A DNA stretch of 64,000 nt, taken from positions 230,501 to 294,500 of the forward strand of contig NC_092562.1 of assembly GCF_037975245.1 (NCBI RefSeq). Reading direction: 5' to 3'. A model generated the notes under the pieces. That model was not told the DNA's origin, ran no database searches, and saw nothing but the letters and a program-made list of their open reading frames with translations. Positions 36,153-46,889 of the stretch are shown here, in pieces. The position numbers were made by a program, and so were the translations under genes. Numbering within the stretch: position 1 is the first letter of the stretch; every line of letters starts with the position of its first letter. The DNA comes from Apostichopus japonicus. Its lineage: Eukaryota > Echinodermata > Holothuroidea > Aspidochirotida > Stichopodidae.

Positions 36153-36272
36153 CGATATCGTATTCGACCCATACGAAATATCGTATATACGAAATATCGT
36201 ATATACGAAATATCGTATATACGAAATATCGTATATACGAAATATCGTATATACGAAATATCGTATTCGATA
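36153..36272. repeat. 16-bp near-palindromic tandem array, 6 units
   Basis: The unit ATACGAAATATCGTAT starts at 36171, 36187, 36203, 36219, 36235 and 36251. Each contains inverted ATACGA/TCGTAT, so the whole array can fold into hairpins. It is bracketed by CGTATTCGA on both sides (36159-36168 and 36262-36270). Overlapping frames on both strands stay open only because 16 bp is not a multiple of 3 and no phase contains a stop. Confidence 0.95.
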
Positions 36273-36273
36273 T

Positions 36274-38846
36274 ATCCAACAAGGTCAGTTACATTTTTGG
36301 TTACCATACTTACACACACACACGCCGCAATCTTGTTTTCTATTGTATTATGTACAACTGATGACATTTCCATTTATTCTAAACCTTTGTCTAAACAACC
36401 GATGACTATTGTACTCTATTGTTTGACAACTGGAGACAGGAATTCCTTTTGTCCCATGTCACCAGTTGTGAGGCCTAGACATGTACACACACAAACACAA
36501 ACATACAACAAATCACTCTTAATCAAAATAATTCGGATCGCAAAATATGCTATACCGTAGTTATTTTACATACTTACAACTGCTACTGCTTGATATATGC
36601 TGAACTAATTTTGTTTTTTTAATTATCAAAATGTCAGAAATTTTCATCTTCGTTACCTATTGATACATGATGAACTTTGCTAGGAAATTAGGAACACAGC
36701 GCACATGTGGGTCATAAGTCATTTTCGGATAGCGACACAGCTGAAAAAAATGTTGTCACTATTTAATACATTAGCTTATCACAGTTTACTCATCGGGGGA
36801 TACGTTTTGAGTGTATTGCCATATAACTAACATAACAGAGAATAACACCATATAACTAACATAACAGAGAATAACATTATAGGACGTTGAGTATAGCAAA
36901 TAACCCGACAGGAATTCAAAAAAAAAAACAACGAAACTCGGAGATGGATTTAGTTCCATTCGTTAGTGGCAGTGCAGAATATATTTTGCTTAAGTTACAA
37001 ACATAATTGCGTTTATAAATATCCTTGACTATAATGTAAGAACAGGAAATAACGCGGCGAGTACAATGTGCAGGATGAGAGAGATTTTGAGCACATTTTG
37101 AAATACATCATCAAAAAGAACACATGTGTAAAATGGTTAGTTCTATGTGTTACAAAGACAATAAGAATGTTAAGAAGCTGGATCGTATAGTTATGAAATA
37201 TTTATGAAATGACACTTTTCAGTGACGGGAGAAGCTTCACAAACATTACTCGCTGTTTTCAGATTTTGCCCATTGACGCAACTTTCACCTTGTGGAAATT
37301 CTGAATAAGGAAAAGTTGTTCCTCTGCTTGTGTCTTCAAATATTCAAGCATCATGCATGGTGACAAATGAACCCAGGATGTGATGTAGTTGAATCGCTGC
37401 AACTGATAAATCAGCAAACATTGCACACTACAACATTTGGTGAAACGATATATACTATCCTACTGTGAGTACATTTAGAATGTGTATTATGTAACTGATC
37501 TATTTTTTGTGCAAGAAAGATATGGGTACATTTTGCCTGTTTTCCACGGTGTTATGTTTTTACCTCGAGGGACCAAGTAGTTGGTTTAATATTACAAAAT
37601 TACTTCAGTTTTGTAAAAATGTCGTAGTATAATGATGTCCTTTGAGATGTTTTACGAGAAAAAATTACCATACAGTCATCCACGGAACAAAATATAGGTT
37701 AAGTCTTGTTGATCTAATAACTTGACAGAGAGAGGTAAAGTAGTAAAAAAAATGTTATTTCTCATAAATGAAAGTTTCAGATTATCGTCAAATAACTGTT
37801 TTTTGTTTGCCTTCTCTTCTTCAGTTTCTTCAATCTTCTGTCTAGATATAATGAAACAGATATAATGTTACTTGAATGAAAGATTTTCCCTACTCAGCGT
37901 ATTTAAAGCGAACCAGTATTGCCTTTTCACATGTTAGACGGCTCAAAATTTGCTGAAATTGTTTCCAACTAATCGTATATTATGCAAGAATTGTTATAAC
38001 CTTCAAACATATCCCCATGTATTGAAGAGGGTATAATTATAATACACGTTGACGTTTAACTATAAAGTAAACAACTTTGAGGTACATGTTTTAAAGTGGT
38101 GGTGACTTGTTAATTTCTTTCCATGGCAATTTGTGCGATATGTATATATATGTTAGCCTTGTAATATTATATATTAGACACTAGGATTGCAGGTGTATCT
38201 TTAAGGTGATGTAAAACTACAGAACCAAACAGAATGCTAAACATGATATTTTAACGGCATACATGCCATTTAAGAGGAAGGGTTAAAATGTTAATGCTGT
38301 CCTCTAGATTTCTAAATTAAATGGAATTGTATTTATAATAGAAAACTGATATGGCGGCCTATTTTGGTGTTTTATTAGTAAAGCACACCTTGGCATTTAT
38401 GTGCAATAACAAAGAAACAAGTAAAATGATCGCTTTTCATAACCTGTAAAATACCGAACGTATTATTTCACAGTTTTATCACACTTCATGAAGTGAACGT
38501 GGATCCTCCAATGTCACATGAGTAATGTATAGAGTTAGACAAGCAGGGTACAGACGGGTTGAATAACTGAGAACATCAACATACGATCAGATATCGCTTT
38601 TAAAAACAAATTTAATAGGCCTCTGCGAAATGATGATCACCAACTGGTTAGCTTTCCAGTAAATGATATCGAGAGCCTTTGTTTAGGCCCGCTGGTTGCG
38701 ATTCCAGGATGACTTTTCTCATCAAGAAAATTATTTGAAGAGAAACTATGCGTGTTCAGAAAACCATACATATAGCTTTGCCATATTTGTTGCCCAAAAT
38801 GTCACAGTAGATGTGTGGAATCATGTAAAAGCCTGTTCGTTTGTAA

Positions 38847-38848
<2 letters not shown>
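36274..38848. other. No gene recognised; small tandem duplication
   Basis: 36819-36876 is two copies of a 29-bp unit (CCATATAACTAACATAACAG, then AGAATAACA). CA repeat at 36311-36323. No other supported feature. Confidence 0.55.

Positions 38849-38904
<56 letters not shown>
38849..38904. repeat. (AT)n microsatellite
   Basis: Pure AT tract of about 56 bp. A shorter AT tract lies at 39241-39260. Confidence 0.97.
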
Positions 38905-38906
<2 letters not shown>

Positions 38907-40227
38907 CCATTATTAATAAGTAATTAAACAAATCTTTTAGGGAGAATAATACCAAAACCACACGTTTAGCTAGAGCGCAACAGCATGGGTGTGAGTACAG
39001 GTAAATGTCCTTTGTGATGAGTACGGGTACCAGTTAACAAGGCTCCAAGCATGAGTATTTTATATCTTACCAATTCCAAAATGCCACGAGTACAAAAAAA
39101 CATGAGGATGAATGTGACTACTGGAAACTATGCTAGGGCAAAAGTACAAATGTGGACTTACTACACCTTTCAAAAAAGCCATATGTTTCAAATCATTTCT
39201 CACAGACTGGACAGGTTTGACATAATTATCTGTTTGAACAAGTATATATATATATATATAGCACTGCTCTATATACACCACAAATCGTAACATCCGATCT
39301 TATATGTTCCACTGTAACAACAAGCATAAAGTTAACTCTCTTTTTGTTATTCCTTTCACAATCAATGCATAAAAATGAAACCAAAAGATTGCTGGTCAAC
39401 AGAATGATTCACTTGTAAATATACGACATAACGTCCATACCTTGTAATATAACACTTTACAAACGTAAACATTCCGCGAACCGATATTACAATCATCCTT
39501 CGAGCAACATCGGTTAAAATAACCCTTTAAGCTTCCTCTAAACAGTATCCGTCGCCTTGGTTACAGTTCCACTTGATTTATGGCATTTATGTAGGTCTAC
39601 ATATCTGCCTTTATGAAATAACCAAGCTGGGATACTGCTCACTTGTAGCACATTATATATGTATACTATATCATAGGACAACATATAGGCACATGTGATG
39701 TGCAATCCCGAATCAGCGATCCGTCAAAATGTGAACCATTACTCATTTATGGATCTACCAAAAGTTACTTATGGACTGTATCTTTAAATAGAACGGGGGA
39801 TATTTTGGTAAAGGATATAGTACACACTTGGGTAAATATTCTTGCAATGACGTCTAAATATATAAAGGAATAAAAAGAGGGAAAAATAAAACATAGAGCG
39901 TTTGAAATTGATTTGATTGAATGCACGCCAAATTTATCCTGACCGGCAAATATTGACATTATCTACTGGAGTGTTCAACCGTTAAAGATGAGTGGTAATT
40001 TAGTGTATCTTGGTTCAAACAGACTTTAACTACTCACGGTTGTGGCTCTTTTGGGTTTATTAATCATTCCAAATCGATTCCAAACGGAAGAAGGAGGGCT
40101 GGGAGAGACACGATGGTTGAATAACTTAAAACGTCCAGGATAATCTTCGGCATATATGACGATATCATTAGTTATGGCATGCAGTGTTATGCTGTACAGT
40201 ATACACAGCAAGAGTGTAGCTTCTGAT
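38905..40227. other. No gene recognised
   Basis: 38990-39050 has GAGTACAGG and GAGTACGGGTACC strings of the GTACTC-rich theme. No frame resembles a known protein. Confidence 0.5.
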
Positions 40228-40620
40228 CAGCTGATAATATGTGTATTGTCTATAGATACATCACGTGATAATATGTGTATTGTCTATAGATACGTCACGC
40301 GGCCGTCGCGATTGAAGGATATTCTGATCAGCTTATAATATGTGTATTGTCTATAGATACATCACGTGATAATATGTGTATTGTCTATAGATACATCACG
40401 TGATAATATGTGTATTGTCTATAGATACATCACGTGATAATATGTGTATTGTCTATAGATACATCACGTGATAATATGTATATTGTCTATAGATACATCA
40501 CGTGATAATATGTGTATTGTCTATAGATACATCACGTGATAATATGTGTATTGTCTATAGATACATCACGTGATAATATGTGTATTGTCTATAGATACAT
40601 CACGCGGCCGTCGCGGTTGA
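40228..40620 (+). repeat. 34-bp minisatellite with a TCACGTGA E-box and TGATAA at each unit junction
   Basis: The unit is TGATAATATGTGTATTGTCT, ATAGATACATCACG. Palindromic TCACGTGA sites occur at 40261, 40362, 40396, 40430, 40464, 40498, 40532 and 40566. Each overlaps a TGATAA GATA-type motif. A spacer beginning GCGGCCGTCGCGATTGAAGG at about 40300 interrupts after the first two units and recurs (CGGTTGAAGG) at the array end, about 40602. TCTGATCAGCT precedes both blocks. The locus is therefore a duplicated module in which the second block expanded. TCACGTGA is the known binding core for MITF/TFE/USF bHLH-ZIP factors; regulatory activity here is inference. Confidence 0.93.
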
Positions 40621-40624
40621 AGGA

Positions 40625-41666
40625 AATTTTGAACTGGAAGAAAACCAAAATGTAAGCGCAGCCAATGACACGTCTAATTAGTTCAACTCACTGATACTTT
40701 TCAGTCGAACTTGTTCAGTCCATTGGAAATTGTATAATTTTCTGGTCATAGTTTAGTACCTTAGCATGCAAGGAATGCAAAGACGGCCAACAATTTTCGT
40801 CAATAAATTATAACTAAACTTGCAAGAATGCGCCAAACAAATATTGCAATAAATTAAAGTAATTATACATACTCGTTAATTAAAAACTTGTCTCCCAGAT
40901 AATTTCTATTGATATCTGTGTTACAGTATACACAATTTATGTATTTACTATACTATTGTGATTAAGTTACTCCTCTCCTAGTATAACATTTGATTCACTT
41001 CTACTGTAGATGAATTATACAGATCAAATAACATGAGTTATCGTACTCTTACTGCCAAAAGTCGATGTTATAAAAGAAATTATCTTTCCTTTTTTTTCTG
41101 ATTCGGACGAAGACTATAGTTTACTGTACTGTATATATTGCCAGTAGCAAAACACTTGTTTCCTCTCCTTGTACCACCAATCTCAGAATTAATTACCGTT
41201 TTCGTGACAAGATACGTTTCTCTTGTAACGGACGACCTTGGCACGTGGTTTTCTCTCCCGTATAAGCGGTTATGCTTCACTGTGTTGTTTTTTTTTGTAT
41301 TTCTGCATGCCAATTTACACAGCGATTTTCTTTTTTATCTTTAAGTACATGTTATTCAACCCAGTGAAGTATATTTCACGACCCTCTGAGGACAAAAATA
41401 TATGAACATATTGAAAGGAGCAGCAATGAAATACAAATATTTTCTTGAAAGTCGTCGCCAAAGAATTAAATCTAGCTAAACCAGACCGAACTCATACACG
41501 ATTTATTAGTTTAAACTTGGAAGAGCTGTCAAATGTCTCGTATTGAAAGAACAAGCTTGCACCATGTTAGAGAATTACAAGGACAATTTTCTTGCATCAT
41601 TGTTTATTAGCTATGAGGAAGATTATATGATCACTGGTTTATGCAATTGTTGAATACATTCTACAT

Positions 41667-41668
<2 letters not shown>
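40625..41668. other. No feature recognised
   Basis: AT-rich unique-looking sequence with no supported gene. Confidence 0.55.
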
Positions 41669-41731
<63 letters not shown>

Positions 41732-41732
41732 G

Positions 41733-41763
<31 letters not shown>
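41669..41763. repeat. Two (AT)n blocks at the SINE 3' end
   Basis: Pure AT tracts separated by AATTGAA. The same AATTGAA lies at the SINE end (41762-41768), so the tract and junction appear to have been duplicated. Confidence 0.95.
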
Positions 41764-41764
<1 letters not shown>

Positions 41765-41766
<2 letters not shown>

Positions 41767-42010
41767 GAAATCGTAATGAGTTGTAAAATCCTGAACAGTG
41801 AAAAAACTTCCAGCCTCCATGCACCGGGATCTGAACCCGGGTCTCCCGCTTTGTACGCGGACACCCTAACCACTAAGCTATGGACGCTGATTGTATGTCC
41901 AGAGGTTCGAAACCGGTAAGGAAGGTCGTAATTCCACTGTAGGCGTTTGTCATCTGTATCGAACAATACTAGTTCTGTTTTGGTGACGTATTTGCCTTAC
42001 TTTAGAGATC
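41765..42010 (-). mobile_element. tRNA-derived SINE, most complete copy (family 1)
   Basis: Minus strand. A leader of about 120 bp includes GGTTTCGAACC, itself B-box-like. It is followed by a tRNA-like unit at 41821-41886 with an A-box region ATAGCTTAGTGGTTAGGG, an anticodon-type hairpin CCGC-GTACAAA-GCGG and a B box GGGTTCAGATCCC. A tail GGCTGGAAGTTTTTTCACTG, ending near ATTTCAAT, follows. The leader matches 56094-56253 and the tail matches 42118-42200, so this is a dispersed family. The 101-codon frame over it is a spurious SINE translation. Confidence 0.85.
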
Positions 42011-42117
42011 AAACATGATTCTAACCAACTCGAAGTTATTTGTGATTCCCAAAGCCGTATCTCGAAAGAGATACTTTGAACAAAAAAAGCAAGCCTCATT
42101 AGCAAAGTTTACATTAG

Positions 42118-42205
42118 CTAATGAGTTGCAAAACCCAGAACAGTGAATAAACCTTCCAGCCTTCACCGGGATTCGAACCCGAGCCTCCTTTACTTTTTCG
42201 CATCC
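42118..42205 (-). mobile_element. tRNA-derived SINE fragment (family 1, 3' part)
   Basis: The minus strand carries the B box GGGTTCGAATCCCGG followed by the family-1 tail (GGCTGGAAGGTTTATTCACT, then GTTCTGGGTTTTGCAACTCAT). The 5' half is lost. Just outside it, an AAGCMTCATTAGCAA...ACATTAGCTAATG phrase occurs at about 42089 and again at about 42410. Confidence 0.8.
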
Positions 42206-44134
42206 GGTGAGTTAATTCAACTTTCCCTCGTATGAAAGTGAATGTAACGTTTGCTCTTTGTACTAACCAACCACCGAGGCGATAACCAATATCCTAACCA
42301 ATCAATTATTTTCTTCATCAACTTTACACTTTCAAATTTGATCTTTGTTGCATAACTCATTTCTGGATAACTTAATAAATTGGCTCATTGATTTAAGGTA
42401 AACAAAAGCAAGCATCATTAGCAACACATTAGCTAATGTCGGTACCATCCGCCTTTTCTTCCTCACAGCAGCGTGTTAATGGAAACCCATCGATGCATTG
42501 ATACATTCATTTATCTGAACTGTTATGCAGACATGACCAGCAAGGATATCGTGCAAAGACGTCCTCCTCCCTCGATAAATTTAATGGTAGCTCACGAAAA
42601 ATAAAGTTCCTAGACTATAGCAGTTATACACCCGCTAGAGTTGTTCATTTTATAATTTTATCTTTCAATTTATCTTCGAAAACTGTCGTGCTAAAATTAA
42701 AACGTCCATATATATAGTCTTAAATTTTGTTCATGCTTAATTTGCTTTTTTCTATGTCTTGTATATACTTCTTATATATCTTTAATTCCGTAGACATTAA
42801 CTCTGCTTTACACATACAATCTCAACCTTTCATAAAGAAAGGCAATTAAAAATACCAAGATTAAAATCCAACAACATTACTGATTAACGATAGAAAAAGG
42901 TCTATAGACTATCATCACCGGCTTCTTTTTTAAACTTTTCTCTCTCTCTCTCTCTTTTGAAGCAGAGAGTATTTTTGGTTTTATCCTATAACTAACCGTG
43001 AAAGAAAGAAGGAGAAGCGAGAGATATGTAGTATATGGAAAGAGGCAACATCTTTCATGTCAGAGGATGGGAGTCGTTTTAATAGGAACATTTTCCACCT
43101 TTTTGGTTGGTTGATTGCATTTCGATCTAGATATGCTACAAATAATCCCATTAGCATACCCTTTAGCTTTTGATCAAGTCAATGAATTTTTTAAATGTTT
43201 TAAAACTGAAAAGTAGGCTAAGACGGGAATCAATTTTACGGCAGCGGGACATGATAACTCTTGGCAAGGAGAACGCAAAAGAAATTAGACGCCAATGGTT
43301 TATAGTGAGAGAAGTCTGTAGTGTTGTGACTGTCAACAATATACAGTCGTAGAGACCGTCCATATAGCAGTGTGACGACGGCGACGGGCCTCAAATCTAT
43401 TTCTGTTCATTCTGCCTCTTCATCTTCATCTTCTCTCTCTTTCTTTTTTTTTCGTTTTGGAAAGGGGGTGGGGAGGGGGGGGGTATTAATATGTATATAG
43501 ATAAAGCATTTGTACTTGACATGTATTTTCACGGTCTTGTATTTTTCTTCTAAAACTGTGTCCATTAGATTTGAGTATTCTTATTTTGATAAAAGAATGT
43601 CGGCTTTTTTTGTTTTGCAATGAATGAAGTCCTTTCTTGTATACTTTTATAGCGATCTTCACATACGATTTAAGGCGAACCTACATATTCTTAGGCAAAT
43701 AATGGTCGTGGACCCTTCTCTCCACCACCCGCACCCCTCCCCGTATCCCCCCTCCCCTACCAAATCCCAAATCCGTCCACCGTCAGTTGTAAATTATTAT
43801 ACTTACGGCAGGGTATAATGCATAGAGAAATAATTGACTCTGTGTTGTATTTTACGATTTACATTACACAATCTCAATTGACGATGAATTATCTATACTT
43901 GTCTCATATCTCAAGAAGTTGATATTGTAGTAGAGGAACTGTTATGAAAGAAAACTAGTATGAACCATTATCTCAGAGCGATAAATCACACCCGTGAACT
44001 TTCAACATTCAAACTAATTCAACTAAGTAAGGTAAGGGCATACCAACTGTTATTTCTAATGTCCTCTCTATCTTTGCGTAGGTTAACACAGACAATGATA
44101 TATAGTTGTATGCATGGGGCGAAGGGTAATCGCC
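42206..44134. other. No gene recognised
   Basis: (CT)n at 42940-42957, G-rich run at 43465-43483, CCCC-rich patch at 43720-43760. Frames of about 60 codons on both strands at 43.17-43.36 kb overlap each other and look like chance. Confidence 0.5.
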
Positions 44135-44800
44135 ATACCGTGAGGCCATTTGAGAGTAATGTGACGGGAATGCAGGGGTGTGGGGGGGGGGGGGGGAATT
44201 GGGTGGAGGCTGGGGCTTTTAATGTGGCGGTGGAAGAGGAATATGATTGCTATGGGTTGTGGTATAGATGGGCGTTGATGGATATTGAGAACGATTATGC
44301 AGGACGGTTATAGATGAAAATGAGGAGTATTTGAGGACACTATGACGGATATGGGCAGTGTTAGAAGGGCTGCACTTCGTTCTAAAGTATGGGTAGTATG
44401 AGCATTGATGGATGAGATCTACTTTGGGGACACCATGACAGATGTGAAACGGTAGATATGATGGAGAGGAAGGAGCGGTGGAATTGTCATGGCGGTATTT
44501 GAGGTCACTATGATGGGTATACACGGTGGTGCAAGGGCTGATTGGTACTGAGTACAATGCGGCATTCATATGCGTTGATGAGGGGGGCGTGTGGGGTGAG
44601 GGAGTAAATTTTTGCCTATTTGAGGTCACTTTCACAGATATGCTAGGCGCTGGAATAGCAACAGGTGTCTCCTAGGGTACAGTTTAACGGGTATGGGCTT
44701 TAGAAACATGGCTGACGGAGTTTCTGAGGACGAATATAAAATATTTAACAGTGGAATACGAATGTGTTATTTGATCGCAGTGTGACGGGTGGTATTGAAA
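44135..44800 (+). repeat. Decayed G-rich tandem repeat
   Basis: A phrase of the form TATTTGAGGWCACTATGACGG recurs at about 44147, 44326, 44421, 44495, 44617 and 44767 with many substitutions and irregular spacing (about 75-180 bp). A G15 run sits at 44182-44196. Long frames on both strands (117 codons +, 138 codons -) follow the repeat and its low stop density; no known domain. It reads as an old minisatellite. Confidence 0.55.
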
Positions 44801-46559
44801 TGTTTGTGGGGACGGAGAGGTGTGGAAAGGATGGGGGCGGAGATATACAAAGTACGGGGATGAAAATCCTATTTAGTATCGACAAAATGGGCAACATGGA
44901 TATCAACTTAGGGGTCAGTTAATATAAGGGTACTTGATGGGCCCTGCATAAATATCTTTAAAGTCAAAAGGACAGGACATGTATAATTCAGAGAATGGTT
45001 TATTTTTCAGCGATGAATATTCATGAGCGAGATTGATTAGAGGATTAAACCTTTGGAGTTAAGTTGCCATGATGGCTGAACTGATTGCAACATTCGTTTG
45101 GGAGAAGCAGATGAACCTTTTGGGCTTAATCGCTAACTCTCCCTCCCATGCGCAAACCCGACCAAAAATGAACTGAGCCCTTCCTGGACATGTTTGTCAA
45201 TCGTACATGGTTTATGCTGAAAGTAGATCATATATAGGTTCGAGTTCATGTAATATCAGGAGAATTCATGATTGATAACATTACGTATAAATGATGCATG
45301 TACGTAATTAGTTCATGATAACATCGTTACACAAGATTTCACTCGTGAAATGAATGTGAACATTACCTTCTTTTTCAAACATATACACACAAAAATCACC
45401 TGGTCTGTTGCATAAAACATGACGGGAACCTTGGCAAGCCGTTTTATAATAATCGATTTTGCAGGACTTGAAGAAGTGATATTACGCAATTAACAACATG
45501 TTTATTGCAGGACCTAAACTTGTAAATGTTTATAGGTTATAACTTACAACATTTTGTCGAAAAAAACTTAGTTTTAACTTTAATTTCTGTTTCTTTGACA
45601 GATTTCAAAGCACGTTTTTATATTGATTTTGTTGATTTTGTTGATTTTGTAGCAGTGCTGCAAATTTGATATGACTAGACAATGCTCATATTAAATAAAT
45701 CAATGAAAAGTGAACAAATCTGAAATTTTTTCAAATTGTCAATTTAATTCAGATGCAGTGTTGAATAGGACAAATGAAAAGTGCCTGGACGAAGAAACGT
45801 AATTGATCGAATCTAATTGATAAATTAGTCGCTGAGTAACCGTCACTTCGCCAATCTACCTATCTAGGAGGGTTTCTTATAGTATGAACAACCGCAATTA
45901 TACTTTGTGTACCGTAGTACACAGTTTGTTATAGGTTTGATTGACCCATGGAGCTATAAACGAGAACGCAAAATGCTGTCTTGGCTGTTTAATAGCACGT
46001 CATTAGTCATACGGTCAAAAGTTCGAAGTGAATTCGCATCGAATGAAATCCTTGGGGAGTTGATAGAAGTAATATAGGCAGAACACTTGTCTTCATTCTA
46101 AGGTCAACCCCCCCAACCCCACCCCACCCCCAGAAACATGCTTGAGCATTCTTCAAGGTATGCCGAGCTTGATATCAAACACCGCGAGACATGTCAGCGA
46201 CCATGCATCCGGTTTGGAATTAGGAATTGTATTTTAACCTCCGCAGTTATTAAAGAAGACCCATGTATAGTATAACTCACCTTCAACTCGGATTTATTTG
46301 CTAAAAGACGCGAGGAAAAGTTGTGGAAGTCGGAATGAAAAAGAAAGACACAATTATTATCAGTAGATTTTTCTTATCATTTTTCTATCATTGTAATCTA
46401 TCATTGTAATCTGTGAACAATGAAGCTCATACAATGAAGTTCAAACAATGAAGTTCATAACTTCAAAACCCACATTCACCAGACATTTGAAAAAGGAATT
46501 TATTAACTCGTACTAGTAATATTTTATTACTGTATTACTGTATAATATTATTACTGTAT
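44801..46559. other. No gene recognised
   Basis: (TTGATTTTG)3 at about 45616-45645, C-rich patch at 46107-46132, three ACAATGAAGYTCA units at 46417-46460. No coding feature supported. Confidence 0.5.
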
Positions 46560-46574
46560 ATTTAATCCTTACGT

Positions 46575-46716
46575 ATATTCTGTATTATAAATATTTGTTC
46601 ATTTTTCTTTTCTCCCAGGGAGTCTCCTACCTTGTTAAGTCTTTTATGACTTTTTAGGAGACTTCCTTTCCCTTTGTACACAATTGGCGATAAAACAAAT
46701 AAATGAATGAATGAAT
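46575..46716 (+). mobile_element. Probable non-LTR retrotransposon 3' tail
   Basis: GGGAGTCTCCTA and TAGGAGACTTCC form a hairpin (46618-46669), followed by CCCTTTGTACACAATTGGCG and then (AAATGAATG)-type repeats. A 3' hairpin followed by a short oligomer tail is typical of LINE or SINE 3' ends. No coding region is visible, so the family is unknown. Confidence 0.4.
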
Positions 46717-46876
46717 CTATCTATCCATCTGTCCATGTCCATCTATCCATCTATCCATCTATCCATCCATCCATCCATCCACCCACCCACCCACCCATCC
46801 ATCCATCCATCCATCCATCCATCCATCGTCCATCCATCCATCCATCTATTGATCCATCCATCCATCCATCTATCGC
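46717..46876. repeat. (ATCT/ATCC/ACCC)n tetranucleotide microsatellite
   Basis: CATC-type tetramers with CACC interruptions continue from the tail above. Ser-Ile-His-Pro frames over it are artefacts. Confidence 0.97.
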
Positions 46877-46889
46877 AGTTTATTCATAC

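Noticed and set aside
41661-41966. 101-codon minus-strand frame with an apparently conserved peptide also seen at 56138
   Set aside because: The similarity comes from the shared tRNA-derived SINE, not from a protein family.
44219-44635. 138-codon Ser/Pro/His-rich minus frame
   Set aside because: Lies on the C-rich strand of a decayed G-rich repeat, where stop codons are rare; no family resemblance.
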